From positions 5,584,001-5,648,000 of the forward strand of contig CM024186.1 of NCBI GenBank assembly GCA_013433145.1: a stretch of 64,000 nt of DNA, in the 5' to 3' direction. The translations under genes were made by a program, and so were the position numbers. The notes beneath the pieces are model-generated. The model was not told the origin of the DNA. It ran no database searches and saw only the letters and a list, made by a program, of their open reading frames with translations. The stretch comes from Ascaris suum (lineage: Eukaryota > Nematoda > Chromadorea > Rhabditida > Ascarididae). Of the stretch, positions 1-41,600 are shown piece after piece; position 1 is the first letter of the stretch, and every line of letters begins with the position of its first letter.

Positions 1-666
1 ATTTCAGAATTTATTTTGCTACAAATTTTTTATAAAAGTTTCTTCGTGGTTTAAAATCTATCCAATTAATTTGCATCTTTTTCATGCTTATCGATATGAT
101 TCCTAAACAAATAGTAATATTGAAAGGCTATGTTTTATTACAAACTAGCGGGCTGTGTTTTATCATGCAGCAAAAAATATTCTATTCTATTATTTCTATG
201 TTCTCATTCTATAGCCTATGCATAATTGAAGAATGGCAAAAAGATTTTAGAAAAAAATTTAATATAAACCTTTGAAAAAAAAAAACGAAAAAAAAAACAA
301 AATGAAAAAATTTTCATAAACCATTTTTTTTAATACCAGAAAGAAAAACGTCAAGGATAGTAAAACAAGTAGAAGAACAACACTAAAGAGGTTGCACATT
401 TATATATTTGCTTTAATAAAATGTTATTTTTTCATCTATTTTTTATCGAAATTAAAAGAAATCAATTATCTGATCTTATCTTTACTCATTTAAAACGGAT
501 AATTTATGAGGAGGAAATTTTTTGCATTCCAATTGAATAGGAAAATTTTTAAGCGTTGAGAGAATTTGAAAGTTTGTCCTAAACAGGCAAAAGTTGCTCT
601 GAATCCCCTTCTCCTCTTCTTCCATCTCTGGTAAAGAACGCTTCTCTTGGAAATGAGAAGAATGGA

Positions 667-1023
667 ATGGCGTTTCTTAAACGAACAAACTACTCTTTTC
701 TAGTAAATGAGAGAAGAAACACATCAAGACTTCCTATTCGAGGGAATATTTTAGTCGGATATGTGGTCTTAGAAAGCGATAAGAAAGAGTGGCTGACACT
801 ACAGAGTTGGATAGAAGCGATTGGAGCCAGCCGTCTATTCGTACCCCCCTTGGGGACATATAATTGGATTAGTATTGCTGCAATAGGCGACCAACAAAAC
901 GAAGAGCACATCTTCACTGTGCTATATAAGATGATTCAACGCAAGCGCAACGCACAATCGATGAAAATTTCCTATTCCACATGCAGAAACGGATCCATAA
1001 ATGGCCATTTTTGGCAATTTTAA
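667..1023 (+). CDS. unrecognised open frame of 118 codons
   Basis: This open frame is clearly less AT-rich than its surroundings. The translation has mixed composition, with stretches such as YVVLESDKKEWLTLQSWIEA and YNWISIAAIGDQQNEE. No signal peptide, membrane segment or known motif is visible. A shorter open frame of 75 codons overlaps on the opposite strand, so the coding strand is not certain. It could be a single-exon gene, an exon with alternative bounds, or a transposon remnant. Confidence 0.25.
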   Translation: MAFLKRTNYSFLVNERRNTSRLPIRGNILVGYVVLESDKKEWLTLQSWIEAIGASRLFVPPLGTYNWISIAAIGDQQNEEHIFTVLYKMIQRKRNAQSMKISYSTCRNGSINGHFWQF

Positions 1024-1452
1024 GAGAATAAGAAAATATTTCAGCCTCAAATAAAACATTTTGACCGGACAAAATAAAGATACTTCAAAATTCCATTGCA
1101 TTTTTTCTTTTTGGAAAAATATGTATGAAAAAATGAATTAAAAAGTACAAAGCACATTAACGTCTTTAAAAATTTTCAGTGAGATTTTTTTAAAAAAATT
1201 AAAAATTTGTAATAATAGGAGAATAATTAAGCATGAGACAAGCATATGAGTTAGAAATTTAAATTTCATTTTACGACAAATAAATCGATATTGGAAAATT
1301 TCTATTCTATACAACAGACAAAGATATATACAGACATCAATAATCTCCCTATCACGATAGCTTCTTTTTTTTTTCAAAGATAGAACATAAATGCTAATAA
1401 AAGAAATGAAATATTTAAAAAAAATGCAAATTGGACGATTGAAAAAAAACGA

Positions 1453-1473
1453 TATATATTAAATATATTATAA

Positions 1474-1509
<36 letters not shown>

Positions 1510-1577
1510 AATAATATAATAAATATATATATATATATATATATAATATATTATTTATTTATTTATTCAATAAATAA
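1453..1577. repeat. ATAA/AT microsatellite with inverted halves
   Basis: A run of ATAA units (about 1471-1508) passes through an AT dinucleotide tract (about 1523-1545) into TTATTT units (about 1550-1566). The two ends are reverse complements, so the tract could fold into a hairpin. Confidence 0.85.
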
Positions 1578-2298
1578 AATATTGAAAAATATTTGTTTTA
1601 TTTTCATTTAGCAATGAGATATGCACCGATTTAAAACTCAGGTAAAAAAAAAGGACTAAATGAAATATTATGTGGAAAATTTAAATGATGGAGAGAGAAT
1701 ATATTGTATGCGCTCTGCGCGATCAATCTCACCTTAAAACATCTCAATAAACAATTATTGTCATTCTCGTATTGATTTTGATCGTTAGCCAAACCTATTT
1801 ATTGAATATCCAATAACATTATTAATATTATTATATATTAAATATCATTAATATTAAACCTAGGGAATATTTGGAAGAGATAGATTTCTTCGTTTTCTTT
1901 TTTTTTTTGTAAGGAGGAGGGATGAGGGTGCAAATATTTCAACGACGAAAACGATTTCCAAAATGGACAAAAATTTTTATTTTTTTCACTTCAATAAAAA
2001 TTTTTATTCATATTGCTATTTTGCAAGCATTAATGTGGAAATTTAAAAAAAAAAAATTAAAAAATATTTCCTACCTATACGAATCAATTAAATTGATTAA
2101 ATTATAAGTTCAATCGATTGATTTGAGCATTTAAAATCGATGCAAAAATGGATCAGTCCAGAATGGAAGAATTCCAGAATTAGAGAAGAATACATAAATA
2201 AACAAAATATTTTAGACAGTATATAACCGTATCAATGGTTCATTCCATGTGATATAATTTGTAGAGCCGATCATCAGCAGCCAATTTTAGGAGACATT

Positions 2299-31266
<28,968 letters not shown>

Positions 31267-31810
31267 TTTTGCACAAAGCCTTAACACAAATTGATCGTTG
31301 AAGCCATAATTCAGCATTTTCTTTCCCTCATCCTTTTCGAAAGAGTATTAATGAAGAGACCGGAAGTAATTTTTTTGAGGTCCGACAACTAAAACTGAAT
31401 TTTAAAATACATTAAATGTAAAATTACTTTTATTGCATTTATTGGATGAGTTTATTTTCAGAAATAACGAAAAGCAAAGCAAAAAAAAAAAAGAAAAAAG
31501 AAAAACTTTCATTAGCCGTTTAATTGAATAATTTTATTATCAATTCAATTTCAATTCATTAGGAAACAAACGTCCGAATGGAATGAATAAATGCGATAAT
31601 TGAGCATTTTCTTATTTCCTTACAACCGCCCATCTAAAATATACAATCGCAATGCATTTCTATGAAAGACATTAGAATAAATATTCAATACGAGAAAATT
31701 CTCATTGAACTTATATTATGAGTAACAATAATTGTAAAAATTAATTATAGTAAATTATTTCACTCGATTATTTAATTTTTTTTTTCAGCCTCACACCTGA
31801 ATTTAACGAA

Positions 31811-31972
31811 ATTAATAAATTATTACAGGTAAATTGAATAGAATAAATACAGGTAAATAGAATAAATTATTACAGGTAAAGAAATCCTAGAATAAATTAT
31901 TACAGGTAAATTGAATAGAATAAATTATAGGTAAATAGAATAAATTATTACAGGTAAAGAAATCCTAGAATC
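31811..31972. repeat. minisatellite with ACAGGTAAA core
   Basis: The core ACAGGTAAA recurs at about 31825, 31849, 31872, 31902 and 31950, with a variant ATAGGTAAA at 31927. Spacers AATAGAATAAATTATT and GAAATCCTAG alternate. The spacing is irregular. Confidence 0.85.
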
Positions 31973-32303
31973 TTAAATAAACGATAGAGCGATTAACATC
32001 ACAAATTTGTAAGTAAAGATGAAGCACAACTAGTGATAGCGGAAATATAAAGCGGATGCTCAACGGAGAAAACGCCAATAGTTCATCGTCGTTAGGAAAT
32101 AAGAAAAAAAAAAAAAAGAAACTCAACAGGTGTCTGCATTTTATTGCTATTGAAATAAAGGTATTAGCGTAAATTACTCATCATAAAATGATAAAATAAA
32201 GCGAATTCAATAAAAAACTATCCAAATTTTATATATTTCACTTATTATATGTGGGGAAAAAAAAATTTATTTATTCAATAATTTTTAGCTTTTATTTTAT
32301 TTT

Positions 32304-32380
32304 ATTAATTAATTAATTAATTAATTAATTAATTAATTAATTAATTAATTAATTTTATTTAAATTAATTAATTAATTTTG
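32304..32380. repeat. TTAA tetranucleotide microsatellite
   Basis: TTAA repeated about 12 times, then a TTTATTTAAA interruption and a few further units. Confidence 0.9.
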
Positions 32381-32879
32381 TTCATTTCATCGATTCATCT
32401 ATGTATTTGAAAATAGATTGCAACGATTTGAATAGAAAATTCGCTCATCATCATTAAAGCGAATATTGAATTTTATCCTTAAGTAAAGAGGGAATTTCAT
32501 ATTAGATGACTAATTTCTCAACGATTTGTTTTGCAATAAGACCTTGACACTATCGCCAATATTCTTAGGATTCTATTTCACATAAGAAAAGCTAATCATC
32601 GAACTCTTACAGTATATTAGGAAATAAACACCCAGGGGGAAATGTTAGATGCCGATGAGATATATTTCTTCGTCATCAGCAAATGTTTCCTATAAAAAAT
32701 AATGACGAAATAAATCATATCAAAAAATTTGTTCAATATTTACAATAAATTTCAATTTTAGTATTTAAATATGTTCTACTTCAAAAAAATATAAAGCTGT
32801 ATTGGATCGAGATCATTTCAAATCAACATTGAATTGCAAGTAGCAGCTCTATATAATTATCATCAAAACCTATAGATTT

Positions 32880-32985
32880 TTTTTTGTCAACTTCAAGATA
32901 TTTTTGGGTGTCAACTTCAAGATTTTTGTCATTTTTGTCAATAGATATATTTTTGTCAATTTGGGTGTCAACTTCAAGCAACTAC
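32880..32985. repeat. short imperfect repeat, TTTTTGTCAACTTCAAG type
   Basis: GTCAACTTCAAG occurs three times, mixed with TTTTTGTCA and TTGGGT elements in shuffled order. Confidence 0.75.
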
Positions 32986-35219
32986 TCGCATGTCCTTCAA
33001 ATTTATTATCGAAATATCATCAAATGAAATTATTCTATAATTTTCTTCAATCTTAGTACTCCATATCATTTACAAAAAATTCTAAATGAACTTTTAGTTA
33101 AAATTTTGCGGAAATTTACAATATTTCTATCCTTATAATAAATAATTGTGAAGTATCTTTTCATTGAGGAGATTCGCTGAAAAATTTTTTTGCATACAAA
33201 TGACGAAACAGAAATGCAAATCTCATAGCTTGGCACGTCTATTAAATCGGCAAAGTGCCGAAAGTAAGCCTAGCACACAAATGAGCTCGACGATAAAGGA
33301 AGAAGAACGAATTCAATAAGTCGTTACATTGCGTACTAGTCGATTGAGCGAAGTTTCGCACAGCTAAGATTCGTTAGTCAAATCTTACTATCAAAGAGAT
33401 TTTTTTCGCTATTTTCTAAAAGAACGAAACGATATTTAATTATCTTTTTTCGACTAGAGTAATGCATAAATAAACATATATTTTTGACTTATGATGCGTT
33501 TTCCTAGTCTTGCTAAATTTTGCCTCGAGATAAACCCATATTCCATATTATATCGGTGGAATTTAATTGCCGAATTTTAACGCCTTAATACCCTTAACAC
33601 GTGAACACCTCAAGCACCTGTCAATACCTGCCAACACCTTTAAAGAAAAAATTTCATTCCACAAACGTTTGAAAACTTTAAAAGATGGTCATCGTAAATG
33701 AAAAAAATTTTTGCTCAAAAATTATTCAATTTGCCGATTAAAGAGGCGAAATTTGAATATTACATTAGCAGTGCTATGCATAGTATAATGACTATGCCAT
33801 ATTTAGCTGGCGCTAAAACTTAGCGCCTGAATAAAAAACTTAAACAAAAGGTATCAATTTCCGGTCGAATAACGATCAGCAAATGGTCGATAGCATCGGA
33901 ATAACGAGATGATTTATCCAGACAATGAAATTCCGTCTTAAGCGATGTGATTATTCCGAAAGAACAAAATTTTTGAAATGTTCGAACAATCAAATGAACA
34001 AAAAGTCGAAATAAAATAAACAAAACAATTCAAACTTCTTGAATAATTGAGCGAAAATGAAGAATAAGAATGCGCGCAAATTAAATAGAATGCGCGCAAA
34101 TTTCAATTAGAGCAAATATTTTTCCCCAACTTTTGCTATATTCTGCTTGACAATCGAATGCACTTTGAGGCGAAATTTAGAAAAGAAAATTTCATATGAG
34201 GAAAATTTTTTTTTCTTTGGAAAAATAAATTTACCAATAGAGAAAAATTTGCATAGAAGAATTGTTTTTGATAACCACTAAATTTGCATATAAACTTTTT
34301 TTTTTGAACTAATATTTTATATTTTTCTTTATTGTATTGTGAATAAAAAGCGTCTCTTCGACAATCGCTACAACAATAAAATTATCCATTTCAATCAAAT
34401 TATCGTAATTGCAAAAAAAAAAAAAAAAAAAAAATTATAAAAATTGCAACTTATGCAATTTGTAAAATTGCAATTGCAAAAAAAAAACGAGATTAATTGC
34501 AAATAAAAATTTCGAATTTTCAAAAATTTTCAACACAGTGCAACAAAATCGAACAGCAATTATGAATTTCATACTAGTATTTAGCCATAAAAATTCAACA
34601 CTATGATTCAATAATTAGCACTAAGGAGGAAAATAACGAAAAGACTGATTGATCATAGGCGTCATTATCTACTGTATATGAAAGTGAGATAGATATGAAT
34701 CAACTGTCGCATCGATCCGACAAAGTTTTTTTTTTTGAGTGCATTTTGGTAGTGAAAAAAATGATTAAAATCAATTATAAAGTTCGAAGTGTTTTTAATA
34801 TTAGATTGGTAACCATAGAGGTGAAATTACCTGCCGAACATTGTGCAAAGTAATGTTAGGTAAGAGAAATATGAAAGCATGCGTTTAATGCCATAACCAC
34901 TGAGGAGTGAAGGAATCTCACGTTCCTGCTCCCGTATCCTTTCCCTTCCCTCTCCTCCCCCCCCCCCCCCCCCTCCCCCAAATGAATGACAGAGATTTTC
35001 GGAATTTTCGAATATATGACACTTCAAGCTGCTAACTTCACAAATTTTCTACGCACATAATAATTAATATTCATTTTCAATATTTTCTAGTTTTTTTTTT
35101 CACAGTATTTTGGAAGCAACACTTGACTCGATTTTTTTTTTTTTTTGAAAAATCGATCACTTATTTCCACGTTTAGAAGGACAGCCATTTGCAAGTTAAT
35201 TTTGAATTAGGCAAAATTA

Positions 35220-36370
35220 TCTTCTACGATGATATCAGCAAGGATTCCGTCTAGAGACATCCCAGCTGCTTTGTGCATTGGACCGTAACTGCATAGGCTC
35301 GTCATACTGTTATATGCCCCTCGCCAATTCTGGAAAACGTTGGAATCGCTCTGGACAGCTTGTCGAGATAACCCCAATTAGGGTCGGAAATTTAAGGCTT
35401 ATTATGAATGGAAAACAGCATGTTGGCTGGTAATTATATAGAATTCATTAACTTTTAAGATACTACATTTATTTGAATAAATTAATAAACTAGTTGATTA
35501 TTGAAGCGATCGTGTCGTTTAGAGCGAATAATATCTGAGAATTTCCAATTTAAGTTGGTGATGAAATGCCAAAACATTGAGCGATAATTGAAGGAAGTGA
35601 CACAAACATCACAAAAGATCACACTTGGCACCAAATCAGCAGATGCGCTGTACACTATCCATTAAGGCTAATCGATGAAGCGAAATTCCGATGTGATTTA
35701 TTTGTAGATTTATTCGGAAGTCATCGTCTTGCTATCGACTCAGTTGGTTAAGAAATAAACCTGCCTCACGTACGTGTCGCTTTCCCCCTTCTCCCCCTTC
35801 CGTTTCTGATCGTAAAAGCATAAAACAACTATGAATCTCATTGTATACCATCCCAACTATACTCCCCTTCTAAACATTTTGAAAACCTATCAATCCATGA
35901 TCTCACATAACAGTTCTAAAGCGTTTATGCTAACATGTAACGTAGACCAGCCGGCTACAGATCAAGCGGGAATAGGCGCCGTGCAAAGTCAAACAAGGTT
36001 AAAAGCATACAGGCAGATTAAAGGATTACCCAGCATATGTGGGCATAGCCTGCACCACAATCTGGAGGGTATAAAAGGCGTTTATATGTGCTCTTGTATT
36101 CGTACCAGCTTATACGAGTGGGCCCACCTGTGGTCGTTGAACGTGAGAGGTGATCGGTGCCCGCGAATGGTTCGACTGCTAGATCCTGCCGGCGAATCAA
36201 GCTACCTTTGTGGTGTCCCCTCATGTTTGTCACCTTATTATATAAGTGCGAAAAATTATTCGTCCCTTATACCTCTGTTATCTCCCAAGTTACTCTACCG
36301 CAGCTCACAGAGAGTAAAGACCCTCAAGGCGGCCAGGACGACTAGACGAGCTAAGGGAACGTGACCCTTA
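35220..36370. other. GC-richer island with a 177-codon open frame, unidentified
   Basis: Base composition approaches 45-50% GC in an otherwise AT-rich region. The plus-strand frame 35831-36364 is open for 177 codons and rich in Cys, Arg and Ser (for example VYMCSCIRTSLYEWAHLW). On the minus strand near 35.2-35.35 kb a short frame reads SLCSYGPMHKAAGMSLDG and ends IVEDNFA. I recognise no protein family, rRNA, snRNA or tRNA. It may be a decayed mobile element, a structured RNA locus or foreign DNA. Confidence 0.25.
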
Positions 36371-37107
36371 CAAATATACAAAGTGCTCCTTTCATATGCA
36401 GTAAAATTTTATCAAGCACGTATAATAAAACAAACCTTGCATAGTATTACATATTATATTCAAAAAAAAAAAATTCTGGAAGCAACCAAACTGCATATTT
36501 GTGAGGAAATCGTCCAAAGCTATTAAATCATTCTCATCTTTAATCTTACAATAAAGAGAGCAATACGAAATATACAAATAGATAAAAGCAGATCATAAAA
36601 TAAGTTGTTTATACCCGAAAATGATGATAGTATAAACATATAAAAAGCATTAAAAATTTACATTTAATGCCCTTATTGTGCATGACGTTATAAAATTACC
36701 ATGCATTTTATATGCAAATAAAATGCCCTCTTTAACCTATTCCAGGTCCCTACTTCCAGTCTTTTCGGGCTATTTCCAAAGTTATGATAGCTGCTTATCC
36801 TCACTCTTTGGCACTAAATAACAATAGGTACCAAAAGAGGAAGATTGTACATAATATTTGATTAGAAATTCCATTGCTAACTAGATATTCCCATCCTGCT
36901 TCAAGCCTCTTTCCTGCCTGCACCTTTTTATGAGGTTATAAAGATTGCACCATACAAGTTTGATATAAAAATTCGGGAAAATATATGCTTGATTTTAAGC
37001 AACTCTAAACCATATTTCTAAGGTTTCAAGTTGGGTAAGTTCGACTTGCCAATCTGGGAACCCGGAATTTTACCCGAAAAAGTTCAACACTTCAACAATA
37101 AGCAAAA

Positions 37108-37242
37108 TTATGATATTGTAGCGCAATTGTAACGTTTCCGGACAACACAGTCACATACTGGACAATAGTGCTTATAATGCCAAAAACTGCATCTAAGCAC
37201 TCCACAATGATATTCGCGACGAACATCCGTTATTATGGTCGA
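37108..37242 (-). CDS. LITAF-like gene exon 2 (terminal)
   Basis: Encodes 44 residues from STIITDVRRE to RYNCATIS and TAA. Cysteines at HCG, RCS, HYCPVC, CDC and YNC give a second knuckle matching the family's HxCPxC. No hydrophobic run of ten or more residues is present. Confidence 0.75.
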   Translation of the reverse strand, partial: STIITDVRREYHCGVLRCSFWHYKHYCPVCDCVVRKRYNCATIS

Positions 37243-38960
37243 CTGAAATCATTCAACTAGTTAGATGGATCTTATGTATAATATTTTGTGGAGTCTAGTA
37301 TGCGATAAAGATAAATTTACTAATCTTTTTCAAAGCAATAGAGGCGATTTATAGCATATAATTCAAATATAACACAATTTTGTGTTATATTTCGATTGTG
37401 TGTTAATATTTCTTACTGCGTAATTATTTATTTGTTTATTTAGTTTGTTTACTCGACATTTGCGCGCCCATTCTACCATCAATTAACCACATATATGTAA
37501 GAATTTAACAAGATAAGATCGGTATCTACTAGTAGCTAAATTGTTGAAATGATATTTAAAAAAAAACTTTCTACTCGAATATTTCCGCCAATTTAATGAA
37601 ATTTCTTTTTTCAATGTTAAAGTGACGGTCATAAATGAGTTCCACCACTTTAATTTCTTAAGCATTTTGAATATATGGATGATTTTTCCCATTTAATGGC
37701 TCAACGTGTAAAAAAAAAATTCTTTTTTTTTAACTCATCATGAAATCAAAACATTGCCCCTAAAAATTCACATTCATCGATTAGCCTTTTTCGCATATAA
37801 CGCAAATTACTGAATTGGTTGATCGCTCATTTATCTCGTAAGCAAATTAAATGAGATTCAACAATCGAAATGAAATATTCAAAAAATTGCCAAAATTAGA
37901 AAATTTTATTGATATTGCAAATAAACAAGCGAAGAATTTTTCTTCATATTTTACGGCATCTTTTTTTTTCAATGAAAAGAGCACAAATTTATGTAAATTT
38001 TACTTAGAATTTGAAAATTTGCATATCAATTCTATGCGAGTTGATACGCCTGAAATTCTTTCTCGATCAAAACCTCTCCTTACGTTTTCGTTTCACTCGA
38101 AGTCTATCCGTTTGTTGAATGCGAAAAGCCGAAGGTAATTTTTTAAAATTAGAAAAAAAAATGAAAAATTTGATATTTATGAATTCAATCGTTCATTCGT
38201 CAAAAATTCCCTCTTGAAAAAAAATTTCGATTAAACGAATCAGCGGCGAAACGATTTTAATATTATCGATAAATAAAAAAAAAACAATTAGAAAATTTTC
38301 TAATTGCTTAAAATCATAAGAAAATCTTCAAATATAAAGCAAATTTGAATTTTTATTGAATATTTTGAGAAAAATGAGAAAATTTTATGAAAATTTTGCC
38401 AAGTATTTTCTAATGAAATCTCAGCAAGTATTTATTGAAAATATCATACAACCCGTAATAAATATCTCGAAAGTTATAAGGTTTTTTGCCCCCCAAAAAA
38501 AAACTATTGATTAAACGAGATGAGATGTCTAACGAGGGTAAGTTCCCTAACTAGAAGGGGTAAAATTCCCTATGGGGAAATGATGCAGAAAGAACATCGT
38601 TCGTTCGTAGTGGTTTACTATTTTGCTCTCATCGTATTACTAAATAAATCTAAAACGTTGTGAATTTTAATTCAAAATAGGAGATAATATTCAATTCATT
38701 ACGAGGAAACCTTATTCAATAATGCATATAAAAGACAACAAAAGAATGTGTTATAATAACACATTTTTTTTCGGTTTTTTAAGCTAAAGGTTTATTATGA
38801 GTCGAAACGAATCAACTATAGAAGAGGAAGAAATTTATCAAATGCCAAAACGAGAGCTTACGTGACATGTTGGACAAACGAGTTGTTTTGGATCATGACC
38901 TAGTCGAAATTCATCAACACTCGATCGTCGTTTATCATCTGACGTTGTCCAACCGCACAT
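37108..38960 (-). CDS. LITAF-domain-type zinc protein lacking the hydrophobic segment
   Basis: LITAF/CDIP proteins bind zinc through two CPxC knuckles that flank a hydrophobic stretch inserted in late endosome or lysosome membranes. Exon 1 (38862-38960) starts at an ATG with an in-frame TGA just upstream and ends in LVCPTCH at a GTAAGC donor. Exon 2 (37108-37242) follows TGATTTCAG in phase 0. It begins STIITDV, passes HCGVLRCSFW, and ends with KHYCPVCDCVVRKRYNC, a short tail and TAA. CPTC followed by TxV, and the final HxCPxC followed by a basic end, are the two halves of the LITAF signature. Only 31 residues span the two CPxC motifs, whereas about 50 are usual; the missing part is the hydrophobic anchor. 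The product is 77 residues. An undetected middle exon cannot be excluded. Confidence 0.7.
38862..38960 (-). CDS. LITAF-like gene exon 1
   Basis: Encodes 33 residues, MCGWTTSDDKRRSSVDEF then RLGHDPKQLVCPTCH, ending in phase 0 at GTAAGC. The hydrophilic N-terminus has no proline-rich PPxY segment of the kind seen in vertebrate LITAF. An upstream in-frame TGA (CCA TGA AAG) supports this start. Confidence 0.7.
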
Positions 38961-38982
38961 AACGTACTTTCATGGAACAATC

Positions 38983-39137
38983 TAACCTGAATTACATCAA
39001 TATATATATAATTTAACCTGAATTACATGTAGTAATTTAACCTGAATTACATCAATATATAGTAGTAATTTAACCTGAATTACATCAATATATAGTAGTA
39101 ATTTAACCTGAATTACATCAATAATAAAGTAGTAATT
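38983..39137. repeat. 33-bp minisatellite upstream of the LITAF-like start
   Basis: Units starting TAACCTGAATTACATCAATA lie at about 38983, 39014, 39038, 39071 and 39104 (spacings 31, 24, 33, 33). The array begins about 20 bases upstream of the proposed ATG on the minus strand, so it occupies the 5' UTR or promoter. Confidence 0.9.
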
Positions 39138-40291
39138 TTAGGTCATTAATAAATAACAAAACATTAATTGTAACGATTCGACTTTGAGGATTTTAAATTC
39201 GCCATTAAAAAATGAAATGAAATTTAGAAAAATGGAAAAGAAATGAAGAAAAAAAAAGAGCGATCGTATATTTCAATAAACTCATTTCGATTTGTATCTG
39301 AATTAACTCGATAAAGAATCGGCTCTATGATAGGGTGGATTTATTTCTAGATATGACAGATGCGCCATTTGTTTCATAAAAGATGGCAAAAATTTTTGTG
39401 AGTATTTTTTAATTCACAATAAACTGTTAACTGATACATCGAACATATCATGAAAGCCAAGTGAAACGTCTGATATGTAAATGCAAATGATATCATTGAA
39501 TATTCTAATTTCCACTCATTAAAATTTTGCATTTATATTTTTCAAATATCTTTCGATTTTCTGATGAAAAAAAAATTTTTTTTTTTTATAACGGTGATGA
39601 ATTTTTACTATGGATTAAAAGTTTCTAAAAATTTCAAATGCAAAAAATTTTTGATTAATGGAATAATTTCCTTTAAAATAATATTCCACTATAAAAGCAC
39701 TAATAAAAACATAAATAAAATAATCCCTTAAGACTGAATCGTCACTAAAATTTGAAAAATACATAAGCAATAAAATAACGATGATCTCGATCAAAATTAT
39801 CACATTTTTATTTGTATATAAAAAATTATTATCACAAGCATAATTTCATATTTTATAATATTTTAAAAAAAATTACGAAAAAACCACAAAAAAAAATTAA
39901 ATTACAACTATAAAATTTCGCTCTAATCTACGCTCTATATTGTACAATTCCATTCATTGCAATCTTCAATTGATTCCACGCTCCACTTTTGACGTACTTA
40001 TTTTTTGGATACCATAGATTATAGGAAGATTTACTTGAAAAAGCAGTTAAAAAAATATGGATAAATATTTTTTTTGTAGATTAATTTCATTGCCTACAAT
40101 TCTCCATGCTCGAAACAATCGTAATTTTTATGGCGTAAATAAACAAATAAAGTTGCATTCCAACGTGCTTCTACTACACTGATATTGATGCAACGGAAAA
40201 AGAAAAATTGTATTTTGATTGATGAGGCAAGAAGAGAGTAGATGCCAGCCGCTCAAAGCATTTCGATGTGATTCATCAAATGCATCATGCA

Positions 40292-40319
40292 ACACACACA
40301 CACACACACACACACACAG
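40292..40319. repeat. CA dinucleotide microsatellite
   Basis: About 13 CA units, followed directly by a short ATAT run. Confidence 0.9.
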
Positions 40320-41577
40320 ATATATATCATGCAAATTTAAATCGGTTAAAATCATCGACGTTCATTTTTAAATAGGATTTATTAAGTAAGAAAGTCGACA
40401 AAGAGTTGGTACAATATGTGCTTTCAAAACTGCGAAAAACAAAAACACCAACCATAAAATTATTACCGACGAATTTTTTTTCCCTTACGAGCGATTTATT
40501 TCTGAATATATTTGTCAATGATGATTTTATTATAGATTTAAAAGCTCAAATAAAATATCAATAATTGAGGATGAGGTTTGGATAATCGACGTTTTATGAG
40601 TATTAAATTTATTTTTACCTTTAGGTAAAATTTATTACAATTTATGGAATAAATGAATAAATTAATGGAAATTAATTAAAAATGCTTTTATGACTCATAC
40701 AAATAAATAAATAAAATGGATAAGCAGAATGTTTGCACGACAGAAGTCTATACAGACAACTAACAAACACGTCAGACGTCTAGTAAACAAACATAGAGAA
40801 GCATACACAAATGCATAAACCATTATAAACTCAATTTCGCAAAGAATTTACAATTGGCTATTAAAAGAAAATGAAAAAAAATTATACAAAATGCAATACG
40901 TATATCTTCATTCATTAAAAAAAAAAAAATTAATTATATACGTCTATAGAATAGTAATTTTCTATGATTGATGATATTTATACTGTCGCCTATTGCAAAA
41001 TTTGCAATATGAAGGAGATCATTTGATTGCAAAAATGCTTTGAAAAAAAAAGAAGTAGGCAACACATCGGGATTGAAGAGAATTAAATGGAGCCGAACGG
41101 AAGTTTTTGATGGATGTGCGACAAGGTTGAGACGATTGCAATTTGGCCGTATGCAACAGCTCCGCTGAGTAAGGATAAAACTCTTGTTGAATTATCGCAG
41201 GATATTTCAAAGGTTGGACCATCAAACATCCAAGGGAGAAATCTCTTTTCTTTGCTAGAAAAATCTCGGGATTATTTCACCTATCCATCCTCCACTTGCC
41301 TTCGACTTCTTGTACTCCTTCCCCTACTCTCATGCCACCATCGAGATTGACGGTCGTGATCGCACGCTTTGTGGGGAGGTGGGGGGGGGGGGGCAGTGTA
41401 TTAGAATTGGCTGAATCGAATCGTCACACACGAATTATCAACGATTTTAAATACGAACGACTAGAACAAGAATAACCCAGACAAAATGCGGCGCAAATGC
41501 TGCAGTGGCAAGTTGTTCGTGGTATGTATCGATGGGTGCGTGGTCGACTTAGCTTAAAGCGCAGCGCACAAGAGAAA

Positions 41578-41600
41578 CAGAGAGAGAGAGAGAGAGAGCG
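41578..41600. repeat. GA dinucleotide microsatellite
   Basis: About 11 AG/GA units in a GC-richer patch. Confidence 0.9.

Larger units (their letters stand above)
1..2298. other. AT-rich stretch left of the copine-like gene
   Basis: Mostly low-complexity A/T sequence with no exon I can defend on either strand. It contains one GC-richer open frame (667-1023, listed separately) and an ATAA/AT microsatellite. I looked on the minus strand for copine vWA-domain motifs and saw none. Confidence 0.6.
31267..37107. other. intergenic region between the copine-like and LITAF-like genes
   Basis: It would contain the upstream region of the copine-like gene (right of 31266) and the 3' flank of the LITAF-like gene. 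I see minisatellites at 31.8 kb and 32.9 kb, a TTAA microsatellite, a poly-C tract near 34.96 kb and an unidentified GC-richer island (35.2-36.4 kb). No gene is supported. Confidence 0.5.

Noticed and set aside
84..275. 63-codon frame at the left end
   Set aside because: Low-complexity AT-rich frame with no exon signals; typical of chance frames in this composition.
37851..38138. 95-codon plus-strand frame ending near a GTAATT donor
   Set aside because: It lies inside the LITAF-like intron on the opposite strand, is A/T-driven (Phe, Asn, Lys, Ile) and matches no family.
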